From positions 84,471 through 148,470 of the forward strand of contig CAIKMJ010000025.1 of the NCBI GenBank assembly GCA_903828455.1: a stretch of DNA of 64,000 nt. Direction: 5' to 3'. Source of the stretch: an uncultured Acidobacteriia bacterium. Lineage in GTDB: Bacteria; Acidobacteriota; Terriglobia; Bryobacterales; Bryobacteraceae. The notes below the pieces were generated by a model. It did not search any database. It saw only the letters and a list, made by a program, of their open reading frames with translations, and was not told the DNA's origin. How positions within the stretch are numbered: position 1 is the stretch's first letter; each line of letters starts with the position of its first letter. Shown piece after piece: positions 16,764-24,893 of this stretch. The position numbers were made by a program, and so were the translations under genes.

Positions 16764-17198
16764 TCACTTCGCCAGTGACACCAGTTCCAGAGTTTCAAGC
16801 ATGCGGACCGAACGGGCGCCGGCTTTGTCGTTCGCACACACCAGGCGCAATGGCCCCTGGTATCCGAAGAGCGCTTTGCCGTCCCGCTTGTCTGCAACGA
16901 GAATCGGCGCATTACCGAAAGAGGGATCGATCTCGCCCAGAGTGAAGACGACTTTGTATCCGTCGTGCGCGCTTGCCACGATGTAGCTGGCAAGTGCCTT
17001 GCCGCGCAGTTTATTGCCCGTGGCGGCCCCTGCCCGGCTCAGCACATCGCGCAAAAGGACGCCCTCATAGGTGACTTTGGTGCCGTCTTCTTCCTCAACT
17101 GGGACGCTCTGTCTGGGCATCGAGGCCAAATCCTGCGCGAGAAGCGGAATGAAGCCGCTGAGGACACAGACAACAACGTGAGACAGCATCTTTCGCAT
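16764..17198 (-). CDS. Small exported protein with an oxidoreductase molybdopterin-like fold
   Basis: A 144-residue protein with a signal peptide (MRKMLSHVVVCVLSGFIPLLAQ). The body resembles the sulfite-oxidase molybdopterin-binding fold, with VLLRDVLSRAGA, DGYKVVFTLGEIDPSFGN and GPLRLVCANDK. It is much shorter than true sulfite oxidases, and the usual molybdenum-ligating cysteine is not evident, so it may not bind cofactor. The ATG at 17198 has GGGAGG upstream at good spacing. It precedes the di-heme peroxidase gene in the same operon, which hints at a periplasmic redox or metal role. Confidence 0.65.
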   Translation of the reverse strand: MRKMLSHVVVCVLSGFIPLLAQDLASMPRQSVPVEEEDGTKVTYEGVLLRDVLSRAGAATGNKLRGKALASYIVASAHDGYKVVFTLGEIDPSFGNAPILVADKRDGKALFGYQGPLRLVCANDKAGARSVRMLETLELVSLAK

Positions 17199-17520
17199 GA
17201 TGGAGAACCTCCCTACTAAAAGTGATTGGGCGGATTGAAGTACCCGTTCTGCGCGGTAAGCTCGACGGAAGCCTCGATGAAAGCAAGAACACATTGAAAA
17301 GTGAGTCGTGTCATGGAGGAACGGCAGGTTTGGAACTGTATGGTTTACACGACATTGTATCGCAGCCGAGGCGCGTCGCCGCAAAGGTGTGCCCCAGAGA
17401 TCGCAGCAATGGTTGAGGCCTGATTCTGAGAAGGCGCCGATTTGGAAATATTCGCTTCGTTGCGTCAGTGAAAGGCAGAAACCCCGGGGTACCTTTAAAC
17501 TTATATTTGGGGTCCAACTG
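17199..17520. other. Divergent promoter region, no gene
   Basis: These 322 bases separate the minus-strand molybdopterin-fold gene from the plus-strand acetyltransferase gene. I see no coding signal. The AT-rich TTTAAACTTATATTTGGGG just before 17521 is the likeliest promoter zone for the acetyltransferase. Confidence 0.4.
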
Positions 17521-18030
17521 ATGCTCATTCGCACCGAAAACCCGAGCGATTTCTCCGCGATCTATGAGTTAGTTCGCGCCGCGTTTTCGGGCGAACCACA
17601 TGCCGAAGGCGACGAACAGGATTTTATCGACCGCCAACGGGCCGGTCCCGGATACATCCCGCTGCTAAGTCTAGTCGCTGTGGCCGGCGAGCAAGCTGTT
17701 GGCCAGATCATGCTGACGAGGATCAGCATTGTTGGTGCCCCGGACAGAGAACTGCTGTTGCTGGCGATTGTCTCCGTTGCGCGGGAGCGGCGCCGTCAGG
17801 GGATCGGATCCCGGCTGATTGAGGCCGCTTTTGAACGCGCGAGAGAGTTGAACTACAAGGGAGTGATTGTACTTGGAGATCCCGCGTACTATCACAGGTT
17901 TGGGTTTGCTTCGTCAGTGCTGTTCGGAATTGCCAACGCAAACGGCTTCGAAGACCAATTCGTCATGGCAACAGAGCTTGTGCCGGGGGCTCTCGCCGGT
18001 GTTACCGGCGTGGTGACCTTGCCCCAGTGA
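17521..18030 (+). CDS. GNAT-family N-acetyltransferase
   Basis: A 169-residue cytoplasmic protein with one GNAT domain. The acetyl-CoA binding motif VARERRRQGIGSRLIEAAFE at about 80-99 and the downstream VLGDPAYYHRFGF are typical of the YhbS-like subgroup. I chose the ATG at 17521 because it starts exactly at the domain and follows a purine-rich TTGGGG; the frame is open further upstream without homology-like sequence. Its 3' end overlaps the convergent ccmH-like gene by 29 bases. The substrate is unknown. Confidence 0.85.
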   Translation: MLIRTENPSDFSAIYELVRAAFSGEPHAEGDEQDFIDRQRAGPGYIPLLSLVAVAGEQAVGQIMLTRISIVGAPDRELLLLAIVSVARERRRQGIGSRLIEAAFERARELNYKGVIVLGDPAYYHRFGFASSVLFGIANANGFEDQFVMATELVPGALAGVTGVVTLPQ

Positions 18031-18391
18031 TGCCAGTGCCGGCGCTCAGTCGCATCAGGAACCGGCTTGCGAGGACCAAACCGGCTATCCCCGCAATTGC
18101 CAGAGTCGGCCCAAGCGGGGAAATGGGTTCATCCGTCTGAACGGGGCCTCCACCGAGCCGACGGCTCAAATCAACAAGAATTGTTTCGTCGGTCTCGCCT
18201 GCCGCAATTCGTTGTTCGATCTCTGCGTGGATCTTCAAAGCGCCCGACTTCCGCAGACAGCACTGGGCGAGGACCTTCCGGTAAATGTCATCCGCTCGGG
18301 TATATTGTTGTGCGGACAGTCGTGTCTTGGCGGTCAGAAGCCCCACTTCACACAGGAACAGCAGCACCAACCTGAGCCGCAACCGCCTCAT
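18002..18391 (-). CDS. CcmH-like cytochrome c maturation protein, second copy
   Basis: A 129-residue protein: signal segment at 1-27, short redox domain with AQCCLRKSG at about 42-50 and an IEQRIAAGETDETI helix, then a C-terminal membrane helix (about 93-112). CcmH/NrfF proteins use a CxxC pair to reduce apocytochrome thiols during heme attachment. Here the cysteines are adjacent (CC), as in the neighbouring copy. It overlaps the SCO1 gene by four bases (ATGA) and is the last gene of the copper operon. With multi-heme enzymes in the same operon, a role in maturing them is likely. Confidence 0.65.
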   Translation of the reverse strand: MRRLRLRLVLLFLCEVGLLTAKTRLSAQQYTRADDIYRKVLAQCCLRKSGALKIHAEIEQRIAAGETDETILVDLSRRLGGGPVQTDEPISPLGPTLAIAGIAGLVLASRFLMRLSAGTGITGARSPRR

Positions 18392-18960
18392 TGCGACACC
18401 GCCAGCGTGCGTGCATCGGAGATAAGCTGTTTCATTTGGCTCTGGTCGAAGGACAAGTAGTATCCACGAATTCTGGCGTGTCCGTCGATAAGCGCGAACT
18501 TCGTGCTGTGCTCAAGCGATCCATCCACGCGACTCAGATGGAGCCCATCCATGGTCACGCGATTCACGGATTCCTGCGGTCCCGTCAGAAAGAGCCACTG
18601 TTCAGCCCGCGCGTGAAAGCGGGACGAGTACTCCAGTAGCGCCGCCTGGGAATCGTGTTCCGGGTCAACGGTGAGCGATACCAGGCGAACGTTTGCCTCC
18701 GCTCCAAGATCCAGTGCCAGTCTGCGCATGCGCGCACTCATCATCGGACACGGCCCGGTGCAGGTGGTAAAGAAGGTGTCCGCGATCCAAACCTTGTTCC
18801 TCAGGTCTTCCAGCGTGACCCTGCGTCCGGTCTGCGAGATGAGATCGAAGTTCGGGATTCGGCCGTAATCCGGAAGCCGGTGGGAGATCGCGCAACCGGA
18901 GAACAGCGCCGAAACCCCGAAAAATGCGAGACAGAAAGATCGCCGCAACAAAGAGGTCAC
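18388..18960 (-). CDS. SCO1/SenC-family copper chaperone
   Basis: A 190-residue exported protein, probably a lipoprotein (lipobox-like LFSGC at about 19-23). The thioredoxin-like SCO fold has the copper-binding CTGPCP at about 67-72 and a distal histidine in LEHSTKF. SCO proteins deliver Cu to CuA sites or act as periplasmic thiol reductants. It overlaps the upstream ccmH by ATGA and the downstream ccmH likewise, so the three are translationally coupled. The CxxxCP plus His set is complete, so copper binding is expected. Confidence 0.88.
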   Translation of the reverse strand: MTSLLRRSFCLAFFGVSALFSGCAISHRLPDYGRIPNFDLISQTGRRVTLEDLRNKVWIADTFFTTCTGPCPMMSARMRRLALDLGAEANVRLVSLTVDPEHDSQAALLEYSSRFHARAEQWLFLTGPQESVNRVTMDGLHLSRVDGSLEHSTKFALIDGHARIRGYYLSFDQSQMKQLISDARTLAVSQ

Positions 18961-19379
18961 TCCAGGTCTACATCGGGAAGGGGGCCTGTCACTGCCACCG
19001 AAGGCGTTTGCCGATGCGCGGCCATTCGCCGTATGATTTCGCCCAAGGCCATGGTTGCGACGGCAAGCGCAATCAGCGGGACGATAGTCAGTATCCAGAA
19101 GGTCCGTCCGCGCGGTTCCCCGAGGATCTTCTCGCCGTACCGGGCAACGTAGAGGTCAACGATTTGATCTTCGGTTTTTCCCTGCATCACCAATCGTTGA
19201 ATTTCTGCCCGCATCTGCTCGGCGATCGGAGAGTTGTGGACGGCGAGGTTCTCGTGCCAGCAACACGGAGCGATGAACCTCGCCTGAAGGTGCGAGACGT
19301 CCGTCGCTGCAGAATCCGCCGCGGAGCAAAGCGTCAGGGACAACAGGACCAACGCCACAATTCGAAGGCCCGCTTTCAT
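18957..19379 (-). CDS. ccmH: CcmH-family cytochrome c maturation protein
   Basis: A 140-residue protein: signal peptide (MKAGLRIVALVLLSLTLCSA), CcmH domain with FIAPCCWHENLAVHNS, and the helix-rich signature MRAEIQRLVMQGKTEDQIVDL followed by YVARYGEKIL. A C-terminal transmembrane helix spans about 101-122. The canonical CxxC is replaced by CC plus Trp. I chose the ATG at 19379 because it gives the signal peptide and overlaps the MbnH-like stop by four bases. It probably assists heme ligation of the multi-heme enzyme encoded just upstream. Confidence 0.8.
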   Translation of the reverse strand: MKAGLRIVALVLLSLTLCSAADSAATDVSHLQARFIAPCCWHENLAVHNSPIAEQMRAEIQRLVMQGKTEDQIVDLYVARYGEKILGEPRGRTFWILTIVPLIALAVATMALGEIIRRMAAHRQTPSVAVTGPLPDVDLE

Positions 19380-21148
19380 TGCCGCCTCCCGGATTTGTCG
19401 GGACGAATGTTTTCGAGCACGTAGTCCGACCCTTGTCTCCGGACCCCGGCCACGACCTTCATACCCGGTTTGAGAAGGCGAAGCTGTTGCCTGTCGGCCA
19501 CCTGGAACTCCATCGCCGTTGGGCGCGGCATGGCGGCCAGAAAGCCGGGCACCTCGGCGTGATAGAGCGACGCGGACCCGTCCTCTACATAAACCGCGGC
19601 GATCTCGCCGTGCAGCACGTAGGGAGACTCTTTCTTCGTTATGGCGGGAGCCGGCTGCCACGGATTCGCGAAGCGCGGATTGGTCAGGAAACTCTTGTCG
19701 GTGAGACTGCGGAGGAATGCGAGCATGTCGGCCTTTTCCTGATCATTCAGATCGAAGGCCTTCACGAACTCGCTTTTCGCGGGGTTCTGACTGCCGTCGC
19801 CAGCCAATGGCCCCGATCGGATCGTCCGGCCGCCTGATTTGTAGTGAGAAATAACGTCTTCGAGAGTGGCAATGCTGCCGTCATGCATGTACGGACCCGT
19901 AACCGCGATATTTCGGAGCGTGGGTGCTTTGAACTTCCCGACATCGTCCTTTTGTTGTGTGAACTCGTAGAGGCCGAGGTTGTTCTTGGGATAAGAGAAC
20001 TCGCCGGTACGGTTGTAGAGTCCGGTGTTGTGGAACTCGACTTCCGTAATCCCCTTGCCGAGGTAATCGAGCGCACCCGTGAAGGTAAACCCGCCGTGAC
20101 AATGGAAGCATTCGGTGCGTTCGCTGAAGAACAGTGCCTCGCCGCGTTTTGCCGACTCAGAAATCGCGTTGACATTGTCTCCGCGCTGGTAATCGTCGTA
20201 CGGGGAATCGCCGGAAAGTAAAGTCCGCTCGAACGAGGCGATTGCCTTCGTGACGTTGGCGATGCTGAAAGGCTGCGCGTCGCCCGGGAATGCAGCCGCG
20301 AAGAGTTTCCGGTAGATGGCGACGCCGCGTAGCCGGTTGAGCAGAAGATCTTCTTTCCCGGATACACCTAACTCCACGGGGGTCTCACCGAACATGGGCA
20401 CCAGTGCCTGACTCTCCAACTGCCTCATGTTCGGGTTGGCCCATGTCAGCGCCGGGCTGTAGGCCACATTTGCCAGGCTCATGGGACCCCGAGGGTGCAA
20501 CTGACCGGTGGATCCCAAACCGCGGGCGCGCCCGTCCGTAAATGCCTTTTCCTGCCGGTGGCACGTTGCGCAGGATTGCGTTTGGTTGAGCGAAAGACGG
20601 GTGTCGTAGAAGAGATAGCGCCCGAGCTCCACCTTCTCTTTCGTCATCGGATTGTCCTTCGGCACATTGGGAAACGGGAACCCGGCGGGGAGATTCCATT
20701 CGTACGGACCAAGAGTGGCGATCTCCACTGCTTTTTGTTTCTTGCGGAGTTCCCTCACCCAGAGGACGAGTTCCCAGCGCTGCGTTTCGGTCAGTCTGGT
20801 GTCGAAAGCCGGCATCTGCTGTTTGTCGTTGTGAAGAATGCCATGCGTGACGACCCAATAGATCTCGCCATCGCGCATCGACTCCATCAGGTACTCCGAT
20901 AAGTCGGTCGGGCGAGTGGGCAAGGTCCCGGCAAGACGCGTTCGGGCCTTGCCGTCTTCTCCGTGGCAACCGGCGCACTCAGCCCGGTATGTCTTCTGCC
21001 CCGCGTCCAAATGTCCCGCGGTTGATTCCGCAGCGAGAGGATTCTTCAACCGGCGCGCTTCCAGGGGAGCGTTGGAGCGTCCATGAGCGTCGTGAGCCAT
21101 CGCCGCTCTTACGACCAGCAAGATCAGGAGCAAGCGATGTGATTTCAC
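19376..21148 (-). CDS. MbnH-like tri-heme enzyme with cytochrome c and CusF-like domains
   Basis: A protein of about 590 residues. After a signal peptide comes a class I cytochrome c domain with CAGCH (58-62). The MbnH/MauG di-heme domain follows, with CATCH (193-197), CFHCH (347-351) and APTLRNIAVTGPYMHDGS. The C-terminal tail (about 500-590) has YHAEVPGFLAAMPRPTAMEF, which resembles CusF-type copper-binding domains. I chose the GTG at 21148: AGGAGG lies 10 bases upstream, and it overlaps the mbnP stop (GTGA). Known MbnH partners convert a tryptophan of MbnP to kynurenine to build a copper site. The adjacent gene encodes such an MbnP, so that reaction is likely here. The extra heme and copper domains are unusual. 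Confidence 0.85.
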   Translation of the reverse strand: MKSHRLLLILLVVRAAMAHDAHGRSNAPLEARRLKNPLAAESTAGHLDAGQKTYRAECAGCHGEDGKARTRLAGTLPTRPTDLSEYLMESMRDGEIYWVVTHGILHNDKQQMPAFDTRLTETQRWELVLWVRELRKKQKAVEIATLGPYEWNLPAGFPFPNVPKDNPMTKEKVELGRYLFYDTRLSLNQTQSCATCHRQEKAFTDGRARGLGSTGQLHPRGPMSLANVAYSPALTWANPNMRQLESQALVPMFGETPVELGVSGKEDLLLNRLRGVAIYRKLFAAAFPGDAQPFSIANVTKAIASFERTLLSGDSPYDDYQRGDNVNAISESAKRGEALFFSERTECFHCHGGFTFTGALDYLGKGITEVEFHNTGLYNRTGEFSYPKNNLGLYEFTQQKDDVGKFKAPTLRNIAVTGPYMHDGSIATLEDVISHYKSGGRTIRSGPLAGDGSQNPAKSEFVKAFDLNDQEKADMLAFLRSLTDKSFLTNPRFANPWQPAPAITKKESPYVLHGEIAAVYVEDGSASLYHAEVPGFLAAMPRPTAMEFQVADRQQLRLLKPGMKVVAGVRRQGSDYVLENIRPDKSGRRQ

Positions 21149-22071
21149 GGCTTTGATGCCTCCTGACGAGACGTGCCGAGAGGGAGTGCAGCAGTCAGGT
21201 CCGCCGGCTTCGACCGGAAGACCGTCTGGGCATGCGGGTCGCCCCCTTTTAGTGCGAGACCGAGGTTCGAGAACAGAGGCTCGCAATCCGGATTGTTCAC
21301 GCTCGACATGCAGCCAGACGCGAACTCTTTGGGCGTATTATCCACATCTGAATCCTGAAGCAGTGCCGCCAAATCCAACACCACCTGATCTTTTGCGGGA
21401 TCGAAGTCCGGCAGCGAGATCTCCGGGCGGTTTGGGTTGACACACGACGTCGGAACGGTGGTCTTCGTTGTGTTCGGCGTGCAGCCTGTGCTGCCCAGAT
21501 GAAGAACGTTGCCCCGGGGCCGTCCCGTGCTCGCGAACTCGATGCGGATGAACTTTCGACCTGCGTTCCACACCCAGGCCATCGATGTGAGGTTCAGTGG
21601 CGAGGGCATTTTGGTCAGGTCCGTATGATTCTTCTCGAAAGGCACGCCCACGGTGAACTTGAGCCCGTGATACTGATGTTCTGAAGGAACGACACCAACG
21701 GCGACAGTATTGATCTCCGGCGTACCGTTTCCGCAGGCGCCTCTGGCGTCCTCGAAATCGATCAGCGCGAGGTCGTCAAGCTGCCACGTGCCATCCTGGT
21801 CGAGTTGTAGCGGAACCTCTTTCCCCGTTTCATCCAGCAGTCGGACGTTGTGGATGTAGAGACGGAAGTCCTTTGGCTGAATCGTGGACTTCGTCGTTCC
21901 GATGCCACTGTAGGATCGCCCGCAGGCGAAGTCCTCCTTGCCGACCACTGCCTTGAAGTGAATCGCGGCCGATTGCGTGGCGGGGGCTGTCTGGGCAGGA
22001 GCCTCGAGGCAGATCAGCAGAACGGCGATGAAGGGCGGGAATACCGAAAGTCTGTGACGATGGAAAAACAT
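21145..22071 (-). CDS. MbnP-like copper-binding protein (metallo-mystery pair four-Cys family)
   Basis: A 308-residue periplasmic protein with a signal peptide of about 27 residues. It has the family hallmarks: IHFKAVVGKEDFACG with C50, GACGNG with C113, the tryptophan motif SMAWVWNAGRKFIRIEF (W166, W168), a Cys pair C197/C210, and a final C254/C263 near LFSNLGL. In MbnP of methanotrophs a tryptophan in this motif is oxidised to kynurenine by MbnH and takes part in copper binding. The next gene encodes the MbnH-like partner, overlapping by four bases. The start has a strong AAAGGAGA site. Function is inferred from family and pairing. Confidence 0.85.
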   Translation of the reverse strand: MFFHRHRLSVFPPFIAVLLICLEAPAQTAPATQSAAIHFKAVVGKEDFACGRSYSGIGTTKSTIQPKDFRLYIHNVRLLDETGKEVPLQLDQDGTWQLDDLALIDFEDARGACGNGTPEINTVAVGVVPSEHQYHGLKFTVGVPFEKNHTDLTKMPSPLNLTSMAWVWNAGRKFIRIEFASTGRPRGNVLHLGSTGCTPNTTKTTVPTSCVNPNRPEISLPDFDPAKDQVVLDLAALLQDSDVDNTPKEFASGCMSSVNNPDCEPLFSNLGLALKGGDPHAQTVFRSKPADLTAALPLGTSRQEASKP

Positions 22072-22127
22072 AGATCTCCTTTGGAACTGAATTCTTTGCT
22101 GCGAAGGGGAGAGGGCCGCGGAGACGT

Positions 22128-22496
22128 TCAGCAGGAGGGCGGAGGGCGCTGAAAAAGTGTGAATTCAAACCGGTGCGCAGTCTTGTCGGCGCAGACCGCA
22201 AACATCTTCTCTGTCGTGAAATGGCGGTCATCCGATTGACCAGGAGTGGCGAGCACGGAAGGAATTGGGCTTCGGGCCGGAGACTGTGCGCAAGTCTCCG
22301 GGCAGGTCGTTGAGGCGATTCCCGGGCGGCCGCTCTGTTGCGGTTTCCGGCGGCAACAACTCCTGCCTTTCGGACAGCAGTTGCACGAGTCCTCAACTCG
22401 CGTTGCGAAGCCCTGTACGTAGGGCGCAAGCAGACACAGGCCTACGAGGATGACCGCGAGGACGCGAAACAGCCGAATTGTGCCTCGCTCAATCAC
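22128..22496 (-). CDS. Small Cys-rich exported protein
   Basis: A 122-residue protein starting with GTG at 22496, with one N-terminal hydrophobic segment (about 9-28). The mature part has clustered cysteines: SCNCCPKGRSCC, TTCPETC, AVC and a C-terminal Cys. It overlaps the CusF-like gene by eight bases and precedes the MbnP-like gene by 56 bases. The cysteine clusters and the context suggest a soft-metal (copper) binder, but I recognise no family. A similar design appears at 27679-28071. Confidence 0.6.
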   Translation of the reverse strand: MIERGTIRLFRVLAVILVGLCLLAPYVQGFATRVEDSCNCCPKGRSCCRRKPQQSGRPGIASTTCPETCAQSPARSPIPSVLATPGQSDDRHFTTEKMFAVCADKTAHRFEFTLFQRPPPSC

Positions 22497-22794
22497 CTGA
22501 TCTTTCTTTGACGTTGGTCAACCAATATCCTTCGCTGTTGACGTTCACGGTGGCGACGATTTTTTCTCCTTTTCGGAGAGAGCGGAATTCGGCAGGATTC
22601 TCGATCGGGTACTCCATCGTCATCGCCTCCATCCAGCCATCGACCTTCTCACCGCGAATCGATGCGAGGTTCGTGTCCTTACTGAGGCGGACGATGGTGC
22701 CCCGGAACGGATATTGCCGTAGCGGAGTTTCCTTCCTGGCGCAGGCGGACGTAAACAAGAGAATCCCGGCGAGGACCACCTGATCAAACCGCAT
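22489..22794 (-). CDS. CusF-like copper-binding lipoprotein
   Basis: A 101-residue protein. The N-terminal lipobox-like LFTSAC (Cys about 18) suggests a lipoprotein. The domain YPFRGTIVRLSKDTNLASI and VDGWMEAMTMEYPI is typical of CusF/YHYH-related periplasmic Cu(I) proteins that often accompany SCO proteins; the Met and Trp residues are candidate ligands. I chose the ATG at 22794 because AAGGGG sits upstream; a longer frame from 22818 is less likely. It overlaps both its upstream (DJ-1) and downstream neighbours, so it is translationally coupled. Confidence 0.8.
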   Translation of the reverse strand: MRFDQVVLAGILLFTSACARKETPLRQYPFRGTIVRLSKDTNLASIRGEKVDGWMEAMTMEYPIENPAEFRSLRKGEKIVATVNVNSEGYWLTNVKERSGD

Positions 22795-23641
22795 GAAGAT
22801 GTTCACCCCTTCGGCCATTCGTGCGTGCTGTTTCCGCCGCCGCGCGTGCAGACTTCAGCAAGGGCTCATAAAAGCGGGTTGCGAAGCGGCTCGTATCTTC
22901 TCTTGCTTCCGTGGGAGTGCCGGAGTTGAATGGAGGATGGGGATCGTATTCGAGCATCAGTTCGACGGCACGCGCGTAATCTTCTCCCCGGAGTTTCGCC
23001 ACCAGTGTCAGTCCGAAATCGATGCCGGCGGTCACTCCGCCAGCAGTAATGCGATTACGGTCTTCCACCACTCTTCCGGTAGCGACAGTGGCGCCCAGCA
23101 ACGGCAGGGCTTCTCGGACGGCCCAATGACTCGTCGCCTTGTATCCGCGAAGCAGACCCGCCGCGCCCAGAACCAGCGAACCCGAACAGACACTCGTGAC
23201 CCAGCGCGCCGATTGTCCCTTCGCGTTCAGGAAGTCGAGCACGACGGGGTTGCTCATCTGGGCGATGGTGCCCTTGCCGCCCCCGGGGACGAACAATAGG
23301 TCAACCGGTCCGGTCATCTTGTCGAAGGTCATTGTAGGCAAGATCTTGAGGCCGATATCCGTCACGACCGGGTCCATCGACTCGGCTACGAGGTCAACCT
23401 TGCAACCCTGCGTATAACCAAACGCCTGCTGCGGACCGACCAAATCGAGCGGCGTCATGCCCGGATAAATGACCCTAGCGATTCGTTCCGGTTTGTCTGG
23501 CTTCAGATGTTTGAGGCCACCCATGTCCATTACGTGGTAGCCTGGGGGCGGCGCGAGTTCCTGCGCGGCGCTGGCCAATCCGATCCCGGCAAGTGAACCA
23601 GCGGCCAGTGTTATTCCCAGATCGCGCCTTGTCACATTCAT
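22784..23641 (-). CDS. Exported DJ-1/PfpI-family protein
   Basis: A 285-residue protein with an N-terminal Tat-like or Sec signal (MNVTRRDLGITLAAGSLAG). One DJ-1/PfpI domain follows (about 55-225), with VIYPGMTPLDLVGPQQAFG, VDLLFVPGGG and the nucleophile elbow WVTSVCSGSLVLGAAGLL containing the conserved cysteine. It resembles isonitrile hydratases and GlxA N-terminal domains but has no HTH. In a metal operon it could act on a chelator: isonitriles are copper ligands in some metallophores, so an isonitrile hydratase-like activity would fit. That link is speculative. It is followed directly by the CusF-like gene. Confidence 0.75.
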   Translation of the reverse strand: MNVTRRDLGITLAAGSLAGIGLASAAQELAPPPGYHVMDMGGLKHLKPDKPERIARVIYPGMTPLDLVGPQQAFGYTQGCKVDLVAESMDPVVTDIGLKILPTMTFDKMTGPVDLLFVPGGGKGTIAQMSNPVVLDFLNAKGQSARWVTSVCSGSLVLGAAGLLRGYKATSHWAVREALPLLGATVATGRVVEDRNRITAGGVTAGIDFGLTLVAKLRGEDYARAVELMLEYDPHPPFNSGTPTEAREDTSRFATRFYEPLLKSARAAAETARTNGRRGEHLHAV

Positions 23642-23675
23642 TGTTTTCTCCTGTGAACTCGGTATGAGAAAGTGC

Positions 23676-24869
23676 TTACCGCGGTACTTGCTCCAGTTCC
23701 CCCACCGAATGAGTTGTGAGAACTGGTTTGGCTGCGCGAAACTTCCTGAGCTGCTTCACTGCGACGCGATTCCACCACATCAGGATTCCGCTCACGCCCA
23801 GAACAGCCGGGCTGAGTCCCAGCAGCATCCAGAGGACGTAGAGCGGCGTGCCACCGCCGAACGTCCCGAAATGAAGGGGACCAATCCACGCGACGATGGC
23901 ATCACCCGCCGACCGCGTGCTCACCGCGTCGACGCGAACGACATCTCCGGTCCACGGATCGAGATACACGTAATTTGAGTTCTGATACTCGCGGGCGCCA
24001 CCGTTCATGAGTGTGACTTTCACGGGCTGCCCAGCCCCGTGGGACAGCATGATCATGCTGACCCAGGCTCCGGGTACAGCCTTGCGGGCGTTTTCGACGA
24101 GCAAGTCCACCGGAACGTCGCGACCTTTGGGACGGGCGGGAAGCCGAGGCGCAACAGCACGCTGCCGCATTGGCGAGAAACGGCTCACCAGGTCTTTGGT
24201 CTGCTCAGGCCAGGCATAGTAGGCGCCGGTGAGCGAGATCACCAGCGTGAATGCCAGCGTGAAGAAACCGATCGAGCTGTGGATGTCATAGTTCACGCGC
24301 TCCCAGCGCGCCCGCCAGTTGATGTTCATCGCCCGCCAGAAGCCCGCCACGCCAGGCCACCAGATGACAAGGCCGGTGGCGCTCAACAGCACCAGCATCA
24401 GGCCTCCCACGCCGTTCACGAGGCGACCCGTTTTCCCGGAAAGCAGGTTGAAATGAAGTTGCTGAAGCCAACTGACGAAGTCCTTCCGCGTGTGACCCTG
24501 ACCAATGATGACGCCGGTGAAGGGGTTGATGAAGAATTCGTTGCCACCCATATGCTGCGCTGAGATGCGGAACGGGCTGTTCATGGTCGCGGGCGGGCGG
24601 ATACTCATGATGTGGAAGTCAGGATGGGCTTTTTGAACAGCGGCCAAAGCCTGTCCGACCGAGATATGTGGGCCTGAGCCGGCGACCTCCGTGAACTCTC
24701 GATCCTGCCAGTCACGGAACTGCGGCTGAAAAACAAGCGCACTTCCGGTAACGCTAATGAGAACTGCGTAGAGCCCGGCAATCAGGCCGGTGTAGAGGTG
24801 GATTTGGAAAAGCCATTCCCGCGCGGCAATCGAGCGGGGCTTCTGGACGATGCGCTGGACGATGTTCAT
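23676..24869 (-). CDS. PepSY-domain membrane protein
   Basis: A 397-residue inner-membrane protein of the PepSY-associated TM family. A first helix at about 20-47 is followed by PepSY-type periplasmic segments (VGQALAAVQKAHPDF; YLDPWTGDVVRVDA). Further helices lie near 145-170, 195-222 and 345-365, with conserved histidines in the helices (IHLYTG, QLHFNLLSG, DIHSSIGFF, GPLHFGTFGG). Relatives next to TonB receptors are thought to be metal-chelate reductases that bind heme. It lies 24 bases downstream of a TonB receptor gene, which suggests reduction or release of the imported metal complex. Confidence 0.8.
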   Translation of the reverse strand: MNIVQRIVQKPRSIAAREWLFQIHLYTGLIAGLYAVLISVTGSALVFQPQFRDWQDREFTEVAGSGPHISVGQALAAVQKAHPDFHIMSIRPPATMNSPFRISAQHMGGNEFFINPFTGVIIGQGHTRKDFVSWLQQLHFNLLSGKTGRLVNGVGGLMLVLLSATGLVIWWPGVAGFWRAMNINWRARWERVNYDIHSSIGFFTLAFTLVISLTGAYYAWPEQTKDLVSRFSPMRQRAVAPRLPARPKGRDVPVDLLVENARKAVPGAWVSMIMLSHGAGQPVKVTLMNGGAREYQNSNYVYLDPWTGDVVRVDAVSTRSAGDAIVAWIGPLHFGTFGGGTPLYVLWMLLGLSPAVLGVSGILMWWNRVAVKQLRKFRAAKPVLTTHSVGELEQVPR

Positions 24870-24893
24870 GGTCTTGGATCTCCTCTTCCTGCG

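Noticed and set aside
16764..17198. Functional molybdenum enzyme
   Set aside because: The fold motifs are there, but the Mo-ligating cysteine is not evident and the protein is far too short, so I kept only a fold-level call.
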